Positions 48,890 through 59,720 of a DNA stretch of 60,000 nt are shown in pieces. The first letter of the stretch is position 1. Each line of letters begins with the position of its first letter. The notes under the pieces are model-generated. The model ran no database searches. It saw only the letters and a program-made list of their open reading frames with translations, and was not told the origin of the DNA. Made by a program: the position numbers and the translations under genes. Source of the DNA: Adiantum capillus-veneris (Eukaryota > Streptophyta > Polypodiopsida > Polypodiales > Pteridaceae); the NCBI GenBank assembly GCA_014529385.2, contig CM043965.1, positions 11,028,412 through 11,088,411 on the forward strand, written 5' to 3'.

Positions 48890-49694
48890 TACAATAGTTA
48901 TTCATACCTCTTAGAGGAAATGGAGTGGCTACAAATGAAAATGTTCCAATTGCGCATCAACCGGGATTCAGATATTAATGATGTGCTTCACAAGTCTCAA
49001 CCCGAGAGCTTTAGCGACGGAGAATGTAAAAATGTGGGCAAACTTCTTTAGGATTGTATTGAGCGTATGGATAATTAATTTGATTTAGCTCAGTCATCTG
49101 TAGAGAATAAGGCCATTATTGCCAAATTTAAATTAGAGAAGACGGCTAAGCATTGGTGGAAAGACCAATGTAATGAGAACAACATCAATTCAAATACAAC
49201 AACTTGGAAATATCTTAAAACACAGCTAGAGAATAACTATCAAACAAGGTATATCATTCAGATTGCATGAATGAGTTTCTTGATTGTACTTAGGGAATTA
49301 GAGATCTAGAATCATACTATCTATATTTCTTGACCCTTGTTAAGTATGCTCCTATCGGGATGACTCAGGAAGTAAAAGTGACATAATTTTTATCAAGTTT
49401 GCACAATCTTATGAAGAGGTAACTTCATCATCTATTAAAAACACAAGCCAAGAGGCTACTGTCCACCCAAAAACGCAATTGCGAGTGATGAAAACGTTTC
49501 AATTGACAAATTTTGAAGATGTTCTTGATGGGGGTAAGCCCATTGAACTCAAATTATCCAATAATGGAAAGCAAAAACAAGAGGCTGATTGTGTTTGTGA
49601 GATCAAAAGACCTCGCCTTGAAGATGAGCAAAGTTCTGGAAACTCACAAAAAAGGAGGGAGAATTCATTGCATATGAAGGATAGGCAAGAGAAA
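48890..49694 (+). pseudogene. E5 gag remnant
   Basis: 49078-49267 encodes FDLAQSSVENKAIIAKFKLE, then TAKHWWKDQCNENN and TWKYLKTQLENNYQ, the W-W and Y-L spacing of the gypsy gag core. Upstream sequence from 48890 fits in the same general frame with stops. 49479-49712 is a Lys/Arg/Glu-rich tail (EIKRPRLEDEQSSGN). No CCHC knuckle remains. Confidence 0.7.
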
Positions 49695-50490
49695 CTTTCA
49701 ACCGCCTTATGATGGAAGTAGTTAGAGAACACCTTGATGATTTTTTTCCTATCCTCTTTCATGATATTTTGATTTACTCAAAGAATAAGGAAGAACATGA
49801 ATAACATGTGCAACAAGTACTTGAACTTCTACATCAAAACCAGCTTTATGCTAAGCATAGCAAATACCTTCTTCATTGACAAAGTGAAATACTTGGGATT
49901 TACTGTATCCAAGGATGGCGTCTCTATGGACCCAAGTAAGATTGAAGCTACTGTAGCTTGGCCCATACCTAAATCTGTCAAAGAAGTATGCGGATTTCTG
50001 AAATTAACGGTGTGGTATTGTACTTTTACTGAAGGCTATGCTAAAATAGCTTCTCTATTGACCAATACCTTTAAGCAGACTATGTGTTTTCTTGGAATGA
50101 TTGGGATCAAGCTAGTTTTGAGGAACTCAAAGAAGCTTTGGTGAATTCTCCAATTTTACGACTTTCGGACTTCACAAAGACGTTCATTGCTCTCACTGAT
50201 GCAAGCGGACAAGCAATTGGTGGCATTCTATCTCAAGAAGAAAGACCAATAGATTATGAATCTCATAAGTTACATATTCACGAGTTGAATTACCCTACAT
50301 ATGAATTGGGATTGTTAGCCATCATACATGCTCTTAAAGTATAGCAACATTATCTTCTTGGAAGGCTGATCACACATACTATAAGAGCCTAAAGTGGATT
50401 TACACTCAACCTGATCTTCATATGCGACAACAAAAATGGATGGAATTATTATCCAATCATGAATTTGGGATTGAATATAAACTAGGAAAG
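49695..50490 (+). pseudogene. E5 reverse transcriptase (C-terminal half) and RNase H
   Basis: It opens mid-domain with NRLMMEVVREHLDDFF, then the catalytic loop reads LFHDILIYSK, where the first Asp of the F-D-D motif is His. A TAA at about 49802 and a frameshift near 49870 follow. KVKYLGFTVSKDGVSMDPSK and VCGFLKLTVWY continue RT, then FEELKEALVNSPILRL and ALTDASGQAIGGILSQEE give the RNase H start, HELNYPTYELGLLAIIHALK the middle. It ends near 50490 in A-rich DNA. The mutated catalytic residue and the missing N-terminal half make it inactive. Confidence 0.9.
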
Positions 50491-50863
50491 AAGAAAAAAT
50501 CCCCCAAAAAACAAAAGAAATTTGCAAAAAATAATAAAAAAATCACACAAAAAATAAAAATATATAAAATCTAGAGAAAAGTGATACAAATTGTATAAAA
50601 AATATATCTTTTAAGAAAGAGAAAAATAAAATAAGATAATAAAAAATAGGAAAATTTTTCAAAAATGAAAAAAAATCAATAAAATCATTAGAATATAAAA
50701 AACCATGAAAAGCAAAGAAATTATAAAAAAAATATTTTATTGCTTTGCTTTTTTAAAAAAAGTATTTAATTTTGTTTTTATATTTATTTATTTCCTCTTT
50801 GTGTTTATTTTTATTCTTTTTAAAAATTAAAATTGTAGAAGTAAAAAATATACATTTTTTCTC

Positions 50864-50897
<34 letters not shown>
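50490..50897. repeat. A-rich low-complexity tract ending in (TC)n
   Basis: About 370 bp dominated by AAAAAT-type words, then TC repeats at 50867-50897. Encoded ORFs are not meaningful. Confidence 0.85.
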
Positions 50898-50900
<3 letters not shown>

Positions 50901-50999
50901 TTCTTCTCCTTGTATACACCCCGTTCAGGTATACGTATGCATGGTTCTATAAGGAGTCAAGCTTTGGTTTGTTGACCTTGATGGACATTCTTACACCAA

Positions 51000-51413
51000 A
51001 GAGGTACCTTCTCACATGACATTAACCCTTCAATACAATAGGTAGTCAAGGCTCATAGATGTCACATTGGTTTGACCGAGTTCTATACTGATGAGCGCAA
51101 CGGCACATATACATCCTTGCCAATTAGTCCGTACCATGTTGTAGATAGAGCACATCCTAATGGTTGTTTGGACACCAAGGTACATCCTAGGATAGTAAAG
51201 TTACATAGACTGGAGCACACGTTAGCTTATGTTGATGATTGTGAATGTAGATATCAATGAGAGAAGACCACAGGTTGTTTTGAGCTAGCCATGAGCCTTA
51301 TGGAATATCTTGCTAGAGATCCTCACACTAGGATATATAGGAACACACTCGATACTAGATATTCCCTCATGATTGGATTGCCCTATTCTCCACACATGTC
51401 CAAGATCCTTTAA
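51000..51413 (+). pseudogene. Unrecognised open frame with one stop
   Basis: 51072-51260 and, after a TGA, 51261-51413 stay in one frame (TEFYTDERNGTYTSLPISPY, then CFELAMSLMEYLARDPHTR, LMIGLPYSPHMSKIL). Composition looks protein-like, but no family is recognised. It may be part of a decayed retroelement near E5, or chance. Confidence 0.35.
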
Positions 51414-52645
51414 TGATGACCACACAAAGTTTATAAACAGCTGCTAGACAGACTTCCCCTACTAGGTCACCTCCCAAATCTCCATCACATACATAGATTT
51501 TTCATGAAAGCATAATGATACAGAGTGATTGAGATGAATGTTAAGTATGGAGCGTGATTTACCCTTGTATTTTTGATTTTAGAAATGCACAATTGTAAGA
51601 ACTACATTATGAGGAGAAGCCATCATGTATAAGAAAAATCACTCACCATAATATTTATTTTTGCTAGAGTATCATGGCCAAACGGCGGCCAAAAAATAGT
51701 TAGTAGAGGTAGACACATGGTCGGTGGCTCATGATTGGTAGTCAATGGCCTTAGTGGATGACATACAATAGCTGGTGGGAAACATTCAAGCCGCTTTTTG
51801 GGTGGAATTTTCTACACATGGGTTTGCTTACACATGGATGGCTGTCTCTCATGAGAGAGGGTAGCCCATAGAGGCTCCTTTGCATCTATAAAAGAAGGAG
51901 GCCTCTTCAACACATGAAAATAGAGTGAAGCAAGGAGAAGAAGAAAAAAATGTAAGGTGGAGAGGAAATCAGGTGGGATGACCATTAAAGGTTTCTAAGC
52001 CCTTTGTAAACTACTTCATGTTTGAAGTGTAAAGCCATTGAGTGGTTTCTTTCCCATGGACATAGCCCACACTTGGGAGAACCACATATATCTATCATGC
52101 TATCACTCTCTCTCTCTCTCTCTCTCATTCTATATCTTTCTCTCTCTCTATCTCTCTCTCTATTTTCTCTCTTGTGTATGTCTTATCTCTCTCCACATTG
52201 AGTAAACCACTCTAATCGCTACTTAGCACTCACTATTAGTACTAACAAAGAGTTTTTGGATTGACAACTAGATGAGTATACCAAAGATCACTACCGTAGA
52301 AGCACCTAGAGTGACTATTCCAAAGTATGCTACTTGATCTATAGAGAACGTACATCCTAGTGAGATTGCTCCTCTACCAAAAATGGGTATTAAGCCAAGG
52401 GAGTCCACTATGTCAAAGTTGCATATAGCACGTGCGAACAGGAGGTATTTAAATAATCCCTTACTTGTATATTTTCAAGTATTATATGTACCCCTTATGT
52501 ATGTGTTTTTGTAAGAAAACTAGCCCTTATGTATGAAAATTTTCACTTTCTCAATAAAAAAACCCTTTATGTAAGTACACTTTTTTGTAAATGTATCTAA
52601 TTATAAATCCCTTTTTTTGTTCGCATGTGCTATCTTACATATATC
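51414..52645. other. LTR-like or promoter-like DNA, no gene
   Basis: TCTATAAAAGAAGGAGGCC at about 51888 is a strong TATA context followed by sequence like a compact copia LTR leader. (CT)n occurs at 52105-52165. No primer site or second copy was found. Confidence 0.4.
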
Positions 52646-52648
52646 TTA

Positions 52649-53009
52649 GTGGACACTCCGGGGTATTAAGATAGGAGATTTAGATAGCATTCCACATTCT
52701 ATACTTATTGATGATGCTAGTGCACCTATCTTAGAGGTAGATATCCCATCACAGCCTACACTAGAGGAGATTGTTGACATACATGACCACAAGAGTGTTG
52801 ACCTTACAACTAGGCCATTAGAGACCGAGATACCTATAGATACGATAGAGATGGATGCTATCATTCATACACATGCTCATGTGCACCCTCGACTAGATTC
52901 ATTGAAAACTGTGCATTTAGATTCCCCATGCAATACATGGACAAATGAGGTACTTCTAGACCAGGATTGTCACCCCCCCCAAGTAGATGTAGCATACTTG
53001 AGGATTTAG
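52649..53009 (+). pseudogene. Unrecognised acidic open frame without ATG
   Basis: About 120 codons are open to TAG at 53007-53009. The product is Asp/Ile/Thr/Pro-rich (LIDDASAPILEVDIPSQPTL, IDTIEMDAIIHTHAHVHP). Such sequence resembles linkers of retrotransposon polyproteins, but no domain is identifiable. The reverse strand is also open here. Confidence 0.35.
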
Positions 53010-53104
53010 AGACTGGTTTGTGTAGAGTGACTTCTATCATGACACTTGAGACACAAGGAGATCAAGTAGAGCCTACTACTATCTTAAGAGGATGTTCATA
53101 GGAG

Positions 53105-53213
53105 TAGTACTACCTATGAGCGACCTAGGACTAGTACTACCTATGAGCAACCTAGGACATATTAGGCCTGAGCTCATCACAAAGTTGTAGGGCCACTGAA
53201 CATATTAGGCCTA
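53105..53213. repeat. Short duplications left of E6 LTR
   Basis: TAGTACTACCTATGAGC repeats twice at 53105-53152, and ACATATTAGGCCT repeats at 53157 and 53200, the second abutting the E6 LTR. Confidence 0.8.
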
Positions 53214-54159
53214 TGTTGGCGGATACGCCGCGACGAACGTCAGCACAGCGAGAACTCAACTAACAAGATTTGTTAGCTAAGGACGAAGCTCGACCTGCAG
53301 GCGCGTGGAAGCAAGCATAGGGTGTCAACCTACAGTGGACCGACTCTCGACTACTTCCTATAGAGGTCTCTACCCAATGTCTAAGCTACAGTCTTCAAGA
53401 GTGCATAAGAGGAGATTTCCTACAACACTTTCAAGAGCCAAATACCCATCAAACGTTCTCGAAACGCCACAGAACTTGAAGGAAACCCTATTCACACCAA
53501 TAGGTCGCTCTCCCTAAGGTCCATGAACCAAAATCCCAACCCTAAACACCTGGTACAAAATCACGTAGGATGTCTGGTCGAAATTTGCAGGTCGTCGTTT
53601 TCAAAAACTAAAGTGCCTAATGTGTAGCTCTACTCAATGCGAACGCATGGATATGCTGAAATGCAAAAACAGACAACGTATGCTCACCAAATCACCAGAT
53701 ATAGCTCGTGGATCGAGTTCGTGAAGCCAGATCGTACACCCGCAATGTAGGTATTAGTGCGTAGCTCTTGTTGGGGGCAACACAATGCACTTCTCTGCAC
53801 TCGATTCCGACCACCGGTGCTCGCGTAGCGTCAAGATGAAACTCTCACTCTCTCTCTCTCTCTCTCTCTCTCGTACACAGTACGCTCACTCACACAGACA
53901 GAACTTTTAAAAATGACAAAGGTTTTTTTCATTAAGGTCAAAAGTGGTATAAATACCTTACAATCTCAAACCCTAATGTTCCAATTTAACCATCTACTCA
54001 ATCTAAATGTCAAAAATGGGATACAAATCTGGAAGCTTCTGCAAGCCCCACTATTTACAAAGGTGAAATGATGGTTTTTCTCAATTAAAGAATAATTACA
54101 AAAAATAATATTCCGTCAAGCAATCATTCTTTGCTGGGTGTCTCCAGCCGCCGCTAACA
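53214..54159 (-). repeat. E6 3' LTR, diverged relative of E2 LTR
   Basis: In element sense it starts TGTTAGCGGCGG at 54159, directly after a polypurine tract, and ends TCCGCCAACA at 53214; 946 bp. Several ordered phrases match the E2 LTR: a GA-rich tract, CGAGCTAT, ATGTCTG/TTGTCTGTTTT, and CATCCTACGYG about 590 bases from the start. These put it in the same broad family, though identity is low. Confidence 0.75.
53562..53577 (-). other. Half-palindrome in E6 LTR
   Basis: The minus strand reads CCAGACATCCTACGTG, the left arm and centre of the E2 leader palindrome, at sense position about 583 of the LTR, against about 591 in E2. Confidence 0.7.
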
Positions 54160-54173
54160 CTCCCCCCTCCTAG
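54160..54173 (-). other. E6 polypurine tract
   Basis: The minus strand reads CTAGGAGGGGGGAG immediately before TGTTAGCGG. Confidence 0.8.
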
Positions 54174-54249
54174 TTCATGTTGTTCCCATCATGGCAGTTG
54201 AGCTGCTTCTTTAGTGAAGGCTTTCTCACATCTTTAGAAGGGACTCATA

Positions 54250-54741
54250 TCACGCATGCTGAGCCAGTAATGTCGGGCCGAATATCTTTGTGTTGATGGT
54301 GAAGAAGCCGGTGTAGAAGGCTTCTTCAAAGGCCTGGAGGTGATACGAAGGCAAAAATATGATTCTCTGATAAAGTGCATGTATCACCTCATGAGAAGGC
54401 TGAGCAGAAAGATCGTAGGCACATCTGTATGTATCTTGGAAGAAAAAGATATTGTCTGTTGCCTGTCCAGGTTTAAAGGTTTCAAAGACCGCGAGAAGGG
54501 TTTTACATATTTTTCTAAGCATGATGCAAGATAGGTCAGGCGAGCCAGTGAGCAATTTGATGGCACCCATTAGGGTTTTCACCATGTATTGCTCACTCAT
54601 TCTCTCGCCTGCCTTCAAGCCTGGCAGCTTCGGGTAATTGAGCCAAGTGGGGTTGGCTTCTCCGCAATAGTCCGTGTGCTGTCCATGTTCACATTCTTGG
54701 TAGAGGGCAAAAACTGAGGTTGTCTCTGATTCTTTTAGGTG
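54250..54741 (-). pseudogene. E6 3'-region ORF, unrecognised
   Basis: The frame is open from just inside the E4 boundary (54741) to TGA-like end at 54250, about 163 codons. It encodes FALYQECEHGQHTDYCGEAN, PTWLNYPKLPGL, FFFQDTYRCAYDLSAQPSH and AFEEAFYTGFFTINTKIF, well mixed in composition with several Cys, Tyr and Phe. It ends about 90 bases before the polypurine tract, where E2 has no ORF. It is probably the C-terminus of a longer protein whose start was cut off by E4. Not recognised; a 3' extra ORF or captured host sequence are possibilities. Confidence 0.45.
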
Positions 54742-55353
54742 ACTCTACCAGATGGATTATGTAAGGTCTCTACTTTCGAATTTCACACAAGTTCTATTAC
54801 GCATTTGAATTTTTTTTAAACCATCACTCATTATTTAAGATATTCGAGTTCAAATTATGAATCGTAGGTTGAGAAAACCTAGAAATTAAAATTACGCTAC
54901 AAAATTCTGACATGTTTAGCTATATGAATCAATAACTAACTTATTGTAAGACTTAGTTACTGATTGTAGAATTTTCTTTTACTACTGTAAAGTTAATATA
55001 AGACTGTAAAGTTTAACTTAAAAATGTAAAGTAAATTATCATTAAGGAAATAAACAAAATAATTATAAAGACAAAAGAATACACAGTGATGACAAATGAA
55101 GGCACATGGACTCACCTGGACTCACATAGGAGGAGACAAAGTGGGACACACTGTCACATGAAAAGGAGAGGCTAGTCTTGACTAATCTTAATGAGGGGGG
55201 GGGCTGTGTGGCCTTATCTTTTGATGATAATGACAAAGTGGTCAAGCTGATGGGTATCACAAGGGTACCAAAAACGCGGGTATGATTTTTTGGGGAAAAA
55301 ATAAATAAATAAATTTTCTTTTGGGAAAAAAAGTTGGACGTTTTCTTTTCTGC

Positions 55354-55361
55354 TATAAATA
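55354..55361 (+). promoter_or_regulatory. TATA box of E4 LTR
   Basis: CTGCTATAAATAGAGCATCC, same context as in both E1 LTRs. Confidence 0.75.
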
Positions 55362-55499
55362 GAGCATCCATGCTCACACTTTAGACATAGAGATTGCCTC
55401 TAGCGCTCACGAAGTGCTGCCACTTCTCTTAGAGAGAAGGCGTCCACAAACCACTAAGAGAGCAAAAACTCTAGTGGAATAATAAGGTGCGTATTAATT

Positions 55500-55790
55500 A
55501 AGCATTCAATTAACTTTAGGAATGATGTATGTGTGCTATCTCTTACTCTAATCTCTCTAATAGATTATTAAGATTCAATTAGTTTTAAGAAGGATATGTG
55601 TGTGTGTGTGTGCTATCTTTTACTCTAATCTCTCTAATAGATAGTAACATTCAATTAGTTTTAAGAAGGATATGTGTGTATGTGTGCTATATCTTACTCT
55701 AATTTCCCTAATAGATTAATAAGATTCAATTAACTTTAGAAAAGATGTGAGTGTATGTTTTCTCTTACTCTAATCTCTCTAAGTATACCT
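55500..55790 (+). repeat. LTR-internal minisatellite, 3 units (E4)
   Basis: Three cores with the same unit as in E1, near 55553, 55630 and 55708, separated by (TG)-rich stretches. Confidence 0.85.
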
Positions 55791-56231
55791 ACTCTCTCTA
55801 GTTAGTACATCTTCACTATTAACTTATGTATAGTTAATTGAAAGTTAATACATAAGAGAACTCATCATATTCTTATTATACATGATGAAATTCTCATTCA
55901 CCAATTTTATTATCAATTAGATTAAGTAGAATTTTGAATAATACTAAAAATTGATTTAGTTGAAGTATAGAAATTGAAGTTAGAATTGGATTAGAAATGT
56001 CAAGCATAAAAGTAATGCATTCCTAAACTTTCACTCATAGTTTACACACTTAATTTTTGATTAATTACGATTAGCAAATAATTGATGTATAGAAATTAGA
56101 TGTAGAACAACAACACTAAGTGTGAATCCGAGTTGGCGAGGGTTCAAATTACAGACTCTCTTTGGAAACAAGGAGATTACTAGGGAAATTGACCAATTTA
56201 AAGTTCTAAGTGTATAATATAAGTGTAGTAA

Positions 56232-56627
56232 AAAAAAAAGGCTCCAAAGCGTGCTCGAACCCAAGGCGCTAATGATCATGAAGTTGGTACAAGTAATGGT
56301 GGAACTCCTGCGGAACATGTTATGTCTCCACCAATCGGATCAATCGGAGCTATGGTACAGGTTAGTATTGCAGTTCAAGTTATGCATCATTACATATGCG
56401 AGACCATAGGAATATATTATTTACCTTATGAAAAGAAAACACGGGCCGAAACCAAGGGGCTTAACCCCAAGAAACTCGGCATATGTTTGACAAGTAGGAA
56501 AGATTTTCTGGTTAAACTGGTTTGCTATAGGAAAGAATGTTTGTCCAAAACCTTCAGTATGGTTTCTCTCAAGTCTCTCTACTTATTAGCGTTGGTATTA
56601 TGTGGCAGTTGCCGAGGCGTGAGATGA
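56232..56627 (+). pseudogene. Sense ORF inside E4 LTR
   Basis: The equivalent of 479-730, opening with APKRARTQGANDHE after an A-rich run that has replaced the ATG. Here the frame stays open far longer, about 130 codons to TGA at 56625-56627, through PYEKKTRAETKGLNPKKLG. Same caveats as for the E1 copy. Confidence 0.4.
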
Positions 56628-56774
56628 CGCCCAGGATGGCACCGTTGATGCTGTGGTAGGAGTACACCCAGATTAGCCCAGCTAGATACTATAGTTTTGT
56701 TTTGCCGTGGCGTGAGGATGACGCCCGGATTGACACCGTTGTTGCTGTGGCGGGAGTACATCCAGATTAGCACA
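56616..56774 (+). repeat. Paired ~65-bp repeats in LTR
   Basis: 56616-56680 and 56709-56774 share GGCGTGAG, ATGACGCCC, CACCGTTG, TGCTGTGG and CCAGATTAGC in order. The same pair is present in both E1 LTRs (for example 201-360), so the duplication predates the family copies. Confidence 0.85.
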
Positions 56775-57062
56775 ACAAGTACTTGTCGAGCGGTATGGGA
56801 CGCTCATGAGGACAAGGTTTTTTATAAATAATGTATATACCGATCGGACATAATAGTGCCAGTAGAGATTCGTGAGTGAACCTAATCCAAGGGTTGTTGG
56901 TTTAAAATTGGACGACTTCTTGTTTGACTATTGTTTGTAATACTGTTTGAAGGGCCGTTTAAACGAACCCGTATCATAAATAAAATAAAGGAACATGTAT
57001 GCTTAAACACTGTGGTAGTAATTAGATAACAAAATAACGGTGAGTGTGGTGTGGAAAGTGGG

Positions 57063-57089
57063 AGAATGATACCCCGACGGTATCATTCT
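57063..57089 (+). other. Conserved 11-bp hairpin in LTR (E4)
   Basis: Same arms as at 19304-19330, perfect in both copies, about 345 bases before the LTR end. Confidence 0.75.
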
Positions 57090-57432
57090 ATGGACGGGTG
57101 GACCCGATGAGTCGGGTAACTTTCCAACGCTAGAAATTGTTTTTTTTAAAGTCATAAATCTTGAAAGAAAGAAACCTTGGCGGCTGTGCTTCTGAAACAT
57201 GGGGAAAAAAGCGCACAGGTTGGTCACTCTAAGATTTACACTTTCAGGTATAATTGATTATAGATAGTTTTTAGATAGGGTTATGGTGGTCACGCTGCGC
57301 CATAGCGAGATAGGACCAATCCTTCACTAACGGTTCATGCCCGTGGCTACGTAGTAGCTAAGGCAAATTCTCAGGATTGGAGACCTATCAAAGGTACTCC
57401 GCTCCTCTCGACAAGGGGCAGGGACCTCACAC

Positions 57433-57451
57433 TGGTATCAGAGCCTAGGTT
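57433..57451 (+). other. E4 primer binding site
   Basis: TGGTATCAGAGCCTAGGTT, identical to E1. Confidence 0.95.
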
Positions 57452-57625
57452 AAAGCTTGGGGAGATTTTTAGATTGATGTTTGGATGTTGAAGGATACGA
57501 ATGTTTGAAATAATAGAAGAACCTAGAAAAATTGTTTTGAGTTTTTATATGGTATTGAAGACTGAACTTTCCTGGTACAGGAAAATGTTCATTCAGCCTA
57601 CCAGAAATTCCAGGTGTTCACCATC

Positions 57626-58066
57626 ATGTTTGAAAATGCATGCCAATCACCAAATTATCAGTTTCGAAAAAGGGTGATGATGATTTTGGATAGGGTGTTT
57701 GCACCACCTATCCCAAGGGTGCATAGAGGATGGGGCATCAACTGGAGTCCATCTGGAGGAATCTATACCATCGATGCTGACAAGATATAGTGCATGGATA
57801 CCAACCTCAAGAAACTTCGATGGGCAGAGGAATTAAAAGTCATCGAAGTTTATCTTTTCATTGGTACTAAGAATCCGGATGCTACCATTACCTTGGGAGG
57901 AGAAAAGATATCTCAGACTCAATGGGTCTATAACCAAGTTACAAAAGTTATCCATGGTGGTAGGATTCGACCCATATGTGTATCTCGTAGCTTTCAAGGG
58001 TCAAAGGAAACTTATTATTTTGATCCTTTAGCATATCCTTTTGTAGTCACTAAACTCAAAATATAG
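57626..58066 (+). pseudogene. E4 leader ORF (146 codons)
   Basis: Same length (441 bases) and boundaries as the E1 copy at 18308-18748, with no indel between them. One in-frame TAG at 57788-57790 replaces a Trp codon that E1 keeps. Where E1 has stops, E4 has CAG and CGA. Visible segments include RVHRGWGINWSPSGG and VIEVYLFIGTKNPDATITLG. It ends about 170 bases before gag. Not recognised. Confidence 0.6.
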
Positions 58067-58233
58067 AGACATTACAAGCCTTGTACCTAAAGACTACCAA
58101 CCTTGGTAGCAAATAATGTGTATATAAATAAAGTTTGGATTAATATTATCTTTTGTTTGTATTATTGTCTGATCAAGTCTTTCCTTAAAGTGGATTAAAG
58201 TTAGAGTATCCAATAAAGTTTCACTTAATCTAT

Positions 58234-59145
58234 ATGGTACAGAGTGCGGTTTACACATCTCTTCAAGAGAAAAAGCTACTTCTCAAGCAAGCTAAACTTC
58301 CCTCTTTCAAAGGGGATGGAGCCCTAGTTGAGCGCGATGCAGAAGTGTGGCTCGAAGAGATGGAGGATTATTTTGCTGCTCTGCTGGTACTACTCTTGAT
58401 AACCAAGCAATGTTGGCTATGTTTCGTCTCACGGGGGATGCCAAGCTTTGGTGGAAACAACACTGCAAAGATAATCAAGTAGCTCAAAACACTCAAACTT
58501 GGGAAGATATTAAGTATGCTGTCAAAGGACGTTATCTTCCACCTGCACACAAATCCCTTAATATGAATGAATTCTTCAACTTACGTCGGTTTCATCATAC
58601 AGTGGAAGAATAGTACTCCAAGTTTGTAACTCTTAGGCGCTATGCTCCGCCAATGACCGCAGATCAACAAGTAGCCCGTTTCTGTCAAGGGCTAAATGCT
58701 CCTTTAAATACACGTTTAGAAGCCATGAGGCCTGTAAATTTGCAAGATGCTCTTTTAAGAGCTAAACCCTTAGCTAAAAGATGTCAAACTCTCAAAGGGT
58801 GCGAAATGGAAATATAAGGAATGCTGGAAGAAGAGGACGGCCTATGATGTGGAACCAAAGGCAAGTTCACCCACTTCACCAAACTTATCCAATAGTTTCA
58901 GCTTCAGCAAATGGAGCTCAAAATACAGATCTTAGATGCTATGAATGCAACGAGCTAGGACATTTCAGGAATGTATGTCCTAGGCGAGTCTCTGCAACAA
59001 ATACACCTAATCGAGCTAGAGGACGAGGCCAAATAATAAATCGTGGAGGAAGAAATGGAGGACGAGGTCGAGGGTGCGGAATGGCTGCCAGAGTCAATGC
59101 TATCATAGGAGAAACAACATTGGGAGAAGAACAAGAGGAAAGATA
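58234..59145 (+). pseudogene. E4 gag with CCHC knuckle, frameshifted
   Basis: ATG at 58234 (MVQSAVYTSLQEKKLLLKQA) is retained here but lost in E1. A one-base deletion near 58380 shifts frame within the sequence E1 reads as AGTTPNNQAML. The gag core continues at 58347-58613 (LWWKQHCKDN, WEDIKYAVKGRYLP) and ends in TAG at about 58611 where E1 has a Tyr codon. A further deletion near 58772 and then 58781-59146 carry the knuckle CYECNELGHFRNVC at 58938-58979 and the Arg/Gly-rich region, ending TAA at 59144 where E1 has an Ala-type codon. Gag packages the RNA. Confidence 0.92.
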
Positions 59146-59720
59146 AACTCTACATGCTGCAATTGATAACCCAAGAGCAAGACAACAATATGCTGTCATT
59201 CAAACACCTGCAAATCACCAAGGTGAAAAATCTGAGCTTCTTATTGATTGTGGCAGTACTCATTCTTTCTTGTCACCTAAATGTTTAAGGAGGTTAGGAC
59301 TTAATCAACACCCTGCAAGAAAGATGAGTGTTGAATTAGCCAATGGAAAGGAGGTGTTATCTCAGTACACTGTGGGAAAAATAGATTTCAAGTTGGGAGA
59401 ATACTCTACTTCTGCTACTTTTCGAACCTTACCCATAGGAATCTATGACGGAATTCTTGGAATGGATTGGTTAGCCAGTCATAATGCCAATATCCATTGT
59501 GCCCAAGGAAGTGTTACTTTTGTGGACAACCAAGGTCAAGAAGTCACTATTCAAGGCCAGAATGGACGACCAAAAGCTTACTTGGTCAAAGCTAATCGTC
59601 TTTTGAAAGGGTTACGCAAGGGTCAACAAATTTTTGTAGTCAAGCTAAACAAAGTAGAAAAATCTTCTTCCAACCCTGAACCAATGTGGCTAGAAGAATT
59701 TTCGGATGTTTTCCCCACTG
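59146..59720 (+). pseudogene. E4 aspartic protease and linker
   Basis: After the TAA, the frame continues as [20 protein letters not shown] and then [20 protein letters not shown], with D-C-G codons at 59246-59254, and [18 protein letters not shown] near 59450-59505. Then a linker with [20 protein letters not shown] to about 59640. The open path across protease and linker is better preserved than in E1. Confidence 0.9.

Larger units (their letters stand above)
46097..50490 (+). mobile_element. E5: decayed Ty3/gypsy element with internal deletion
   Basis: Ordered features are primer site at 46099, gag at about 48890-49690 and RT/RNase H at 49695-50400. The primer-gag distance of 2.8 kb holds only degraded frames. 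Protease and the first half of RT are absent, and the gag end is joined directly to mid-RT near 49695. No 3' LTR was identified before the A-rich region. Confidence 0.75.
54760..57431 (+). repeat. E4 5' LTR (2,672 bp)
   Basis: TGTAAGG to CCTCACA. It is about 190 bp shorter than the E1 5' LTR, mostly through fewer minisatellite units (three cores at 55500-55790). Confidence 0.95.

Noticed and set aside
57095-57125. Hammerhead-ribozyme-like CCGATGAGTC in the LTR
   Set aside because: The GAAA box and the required three-stem layout are missing; it is a simple 6-bp hairpin.
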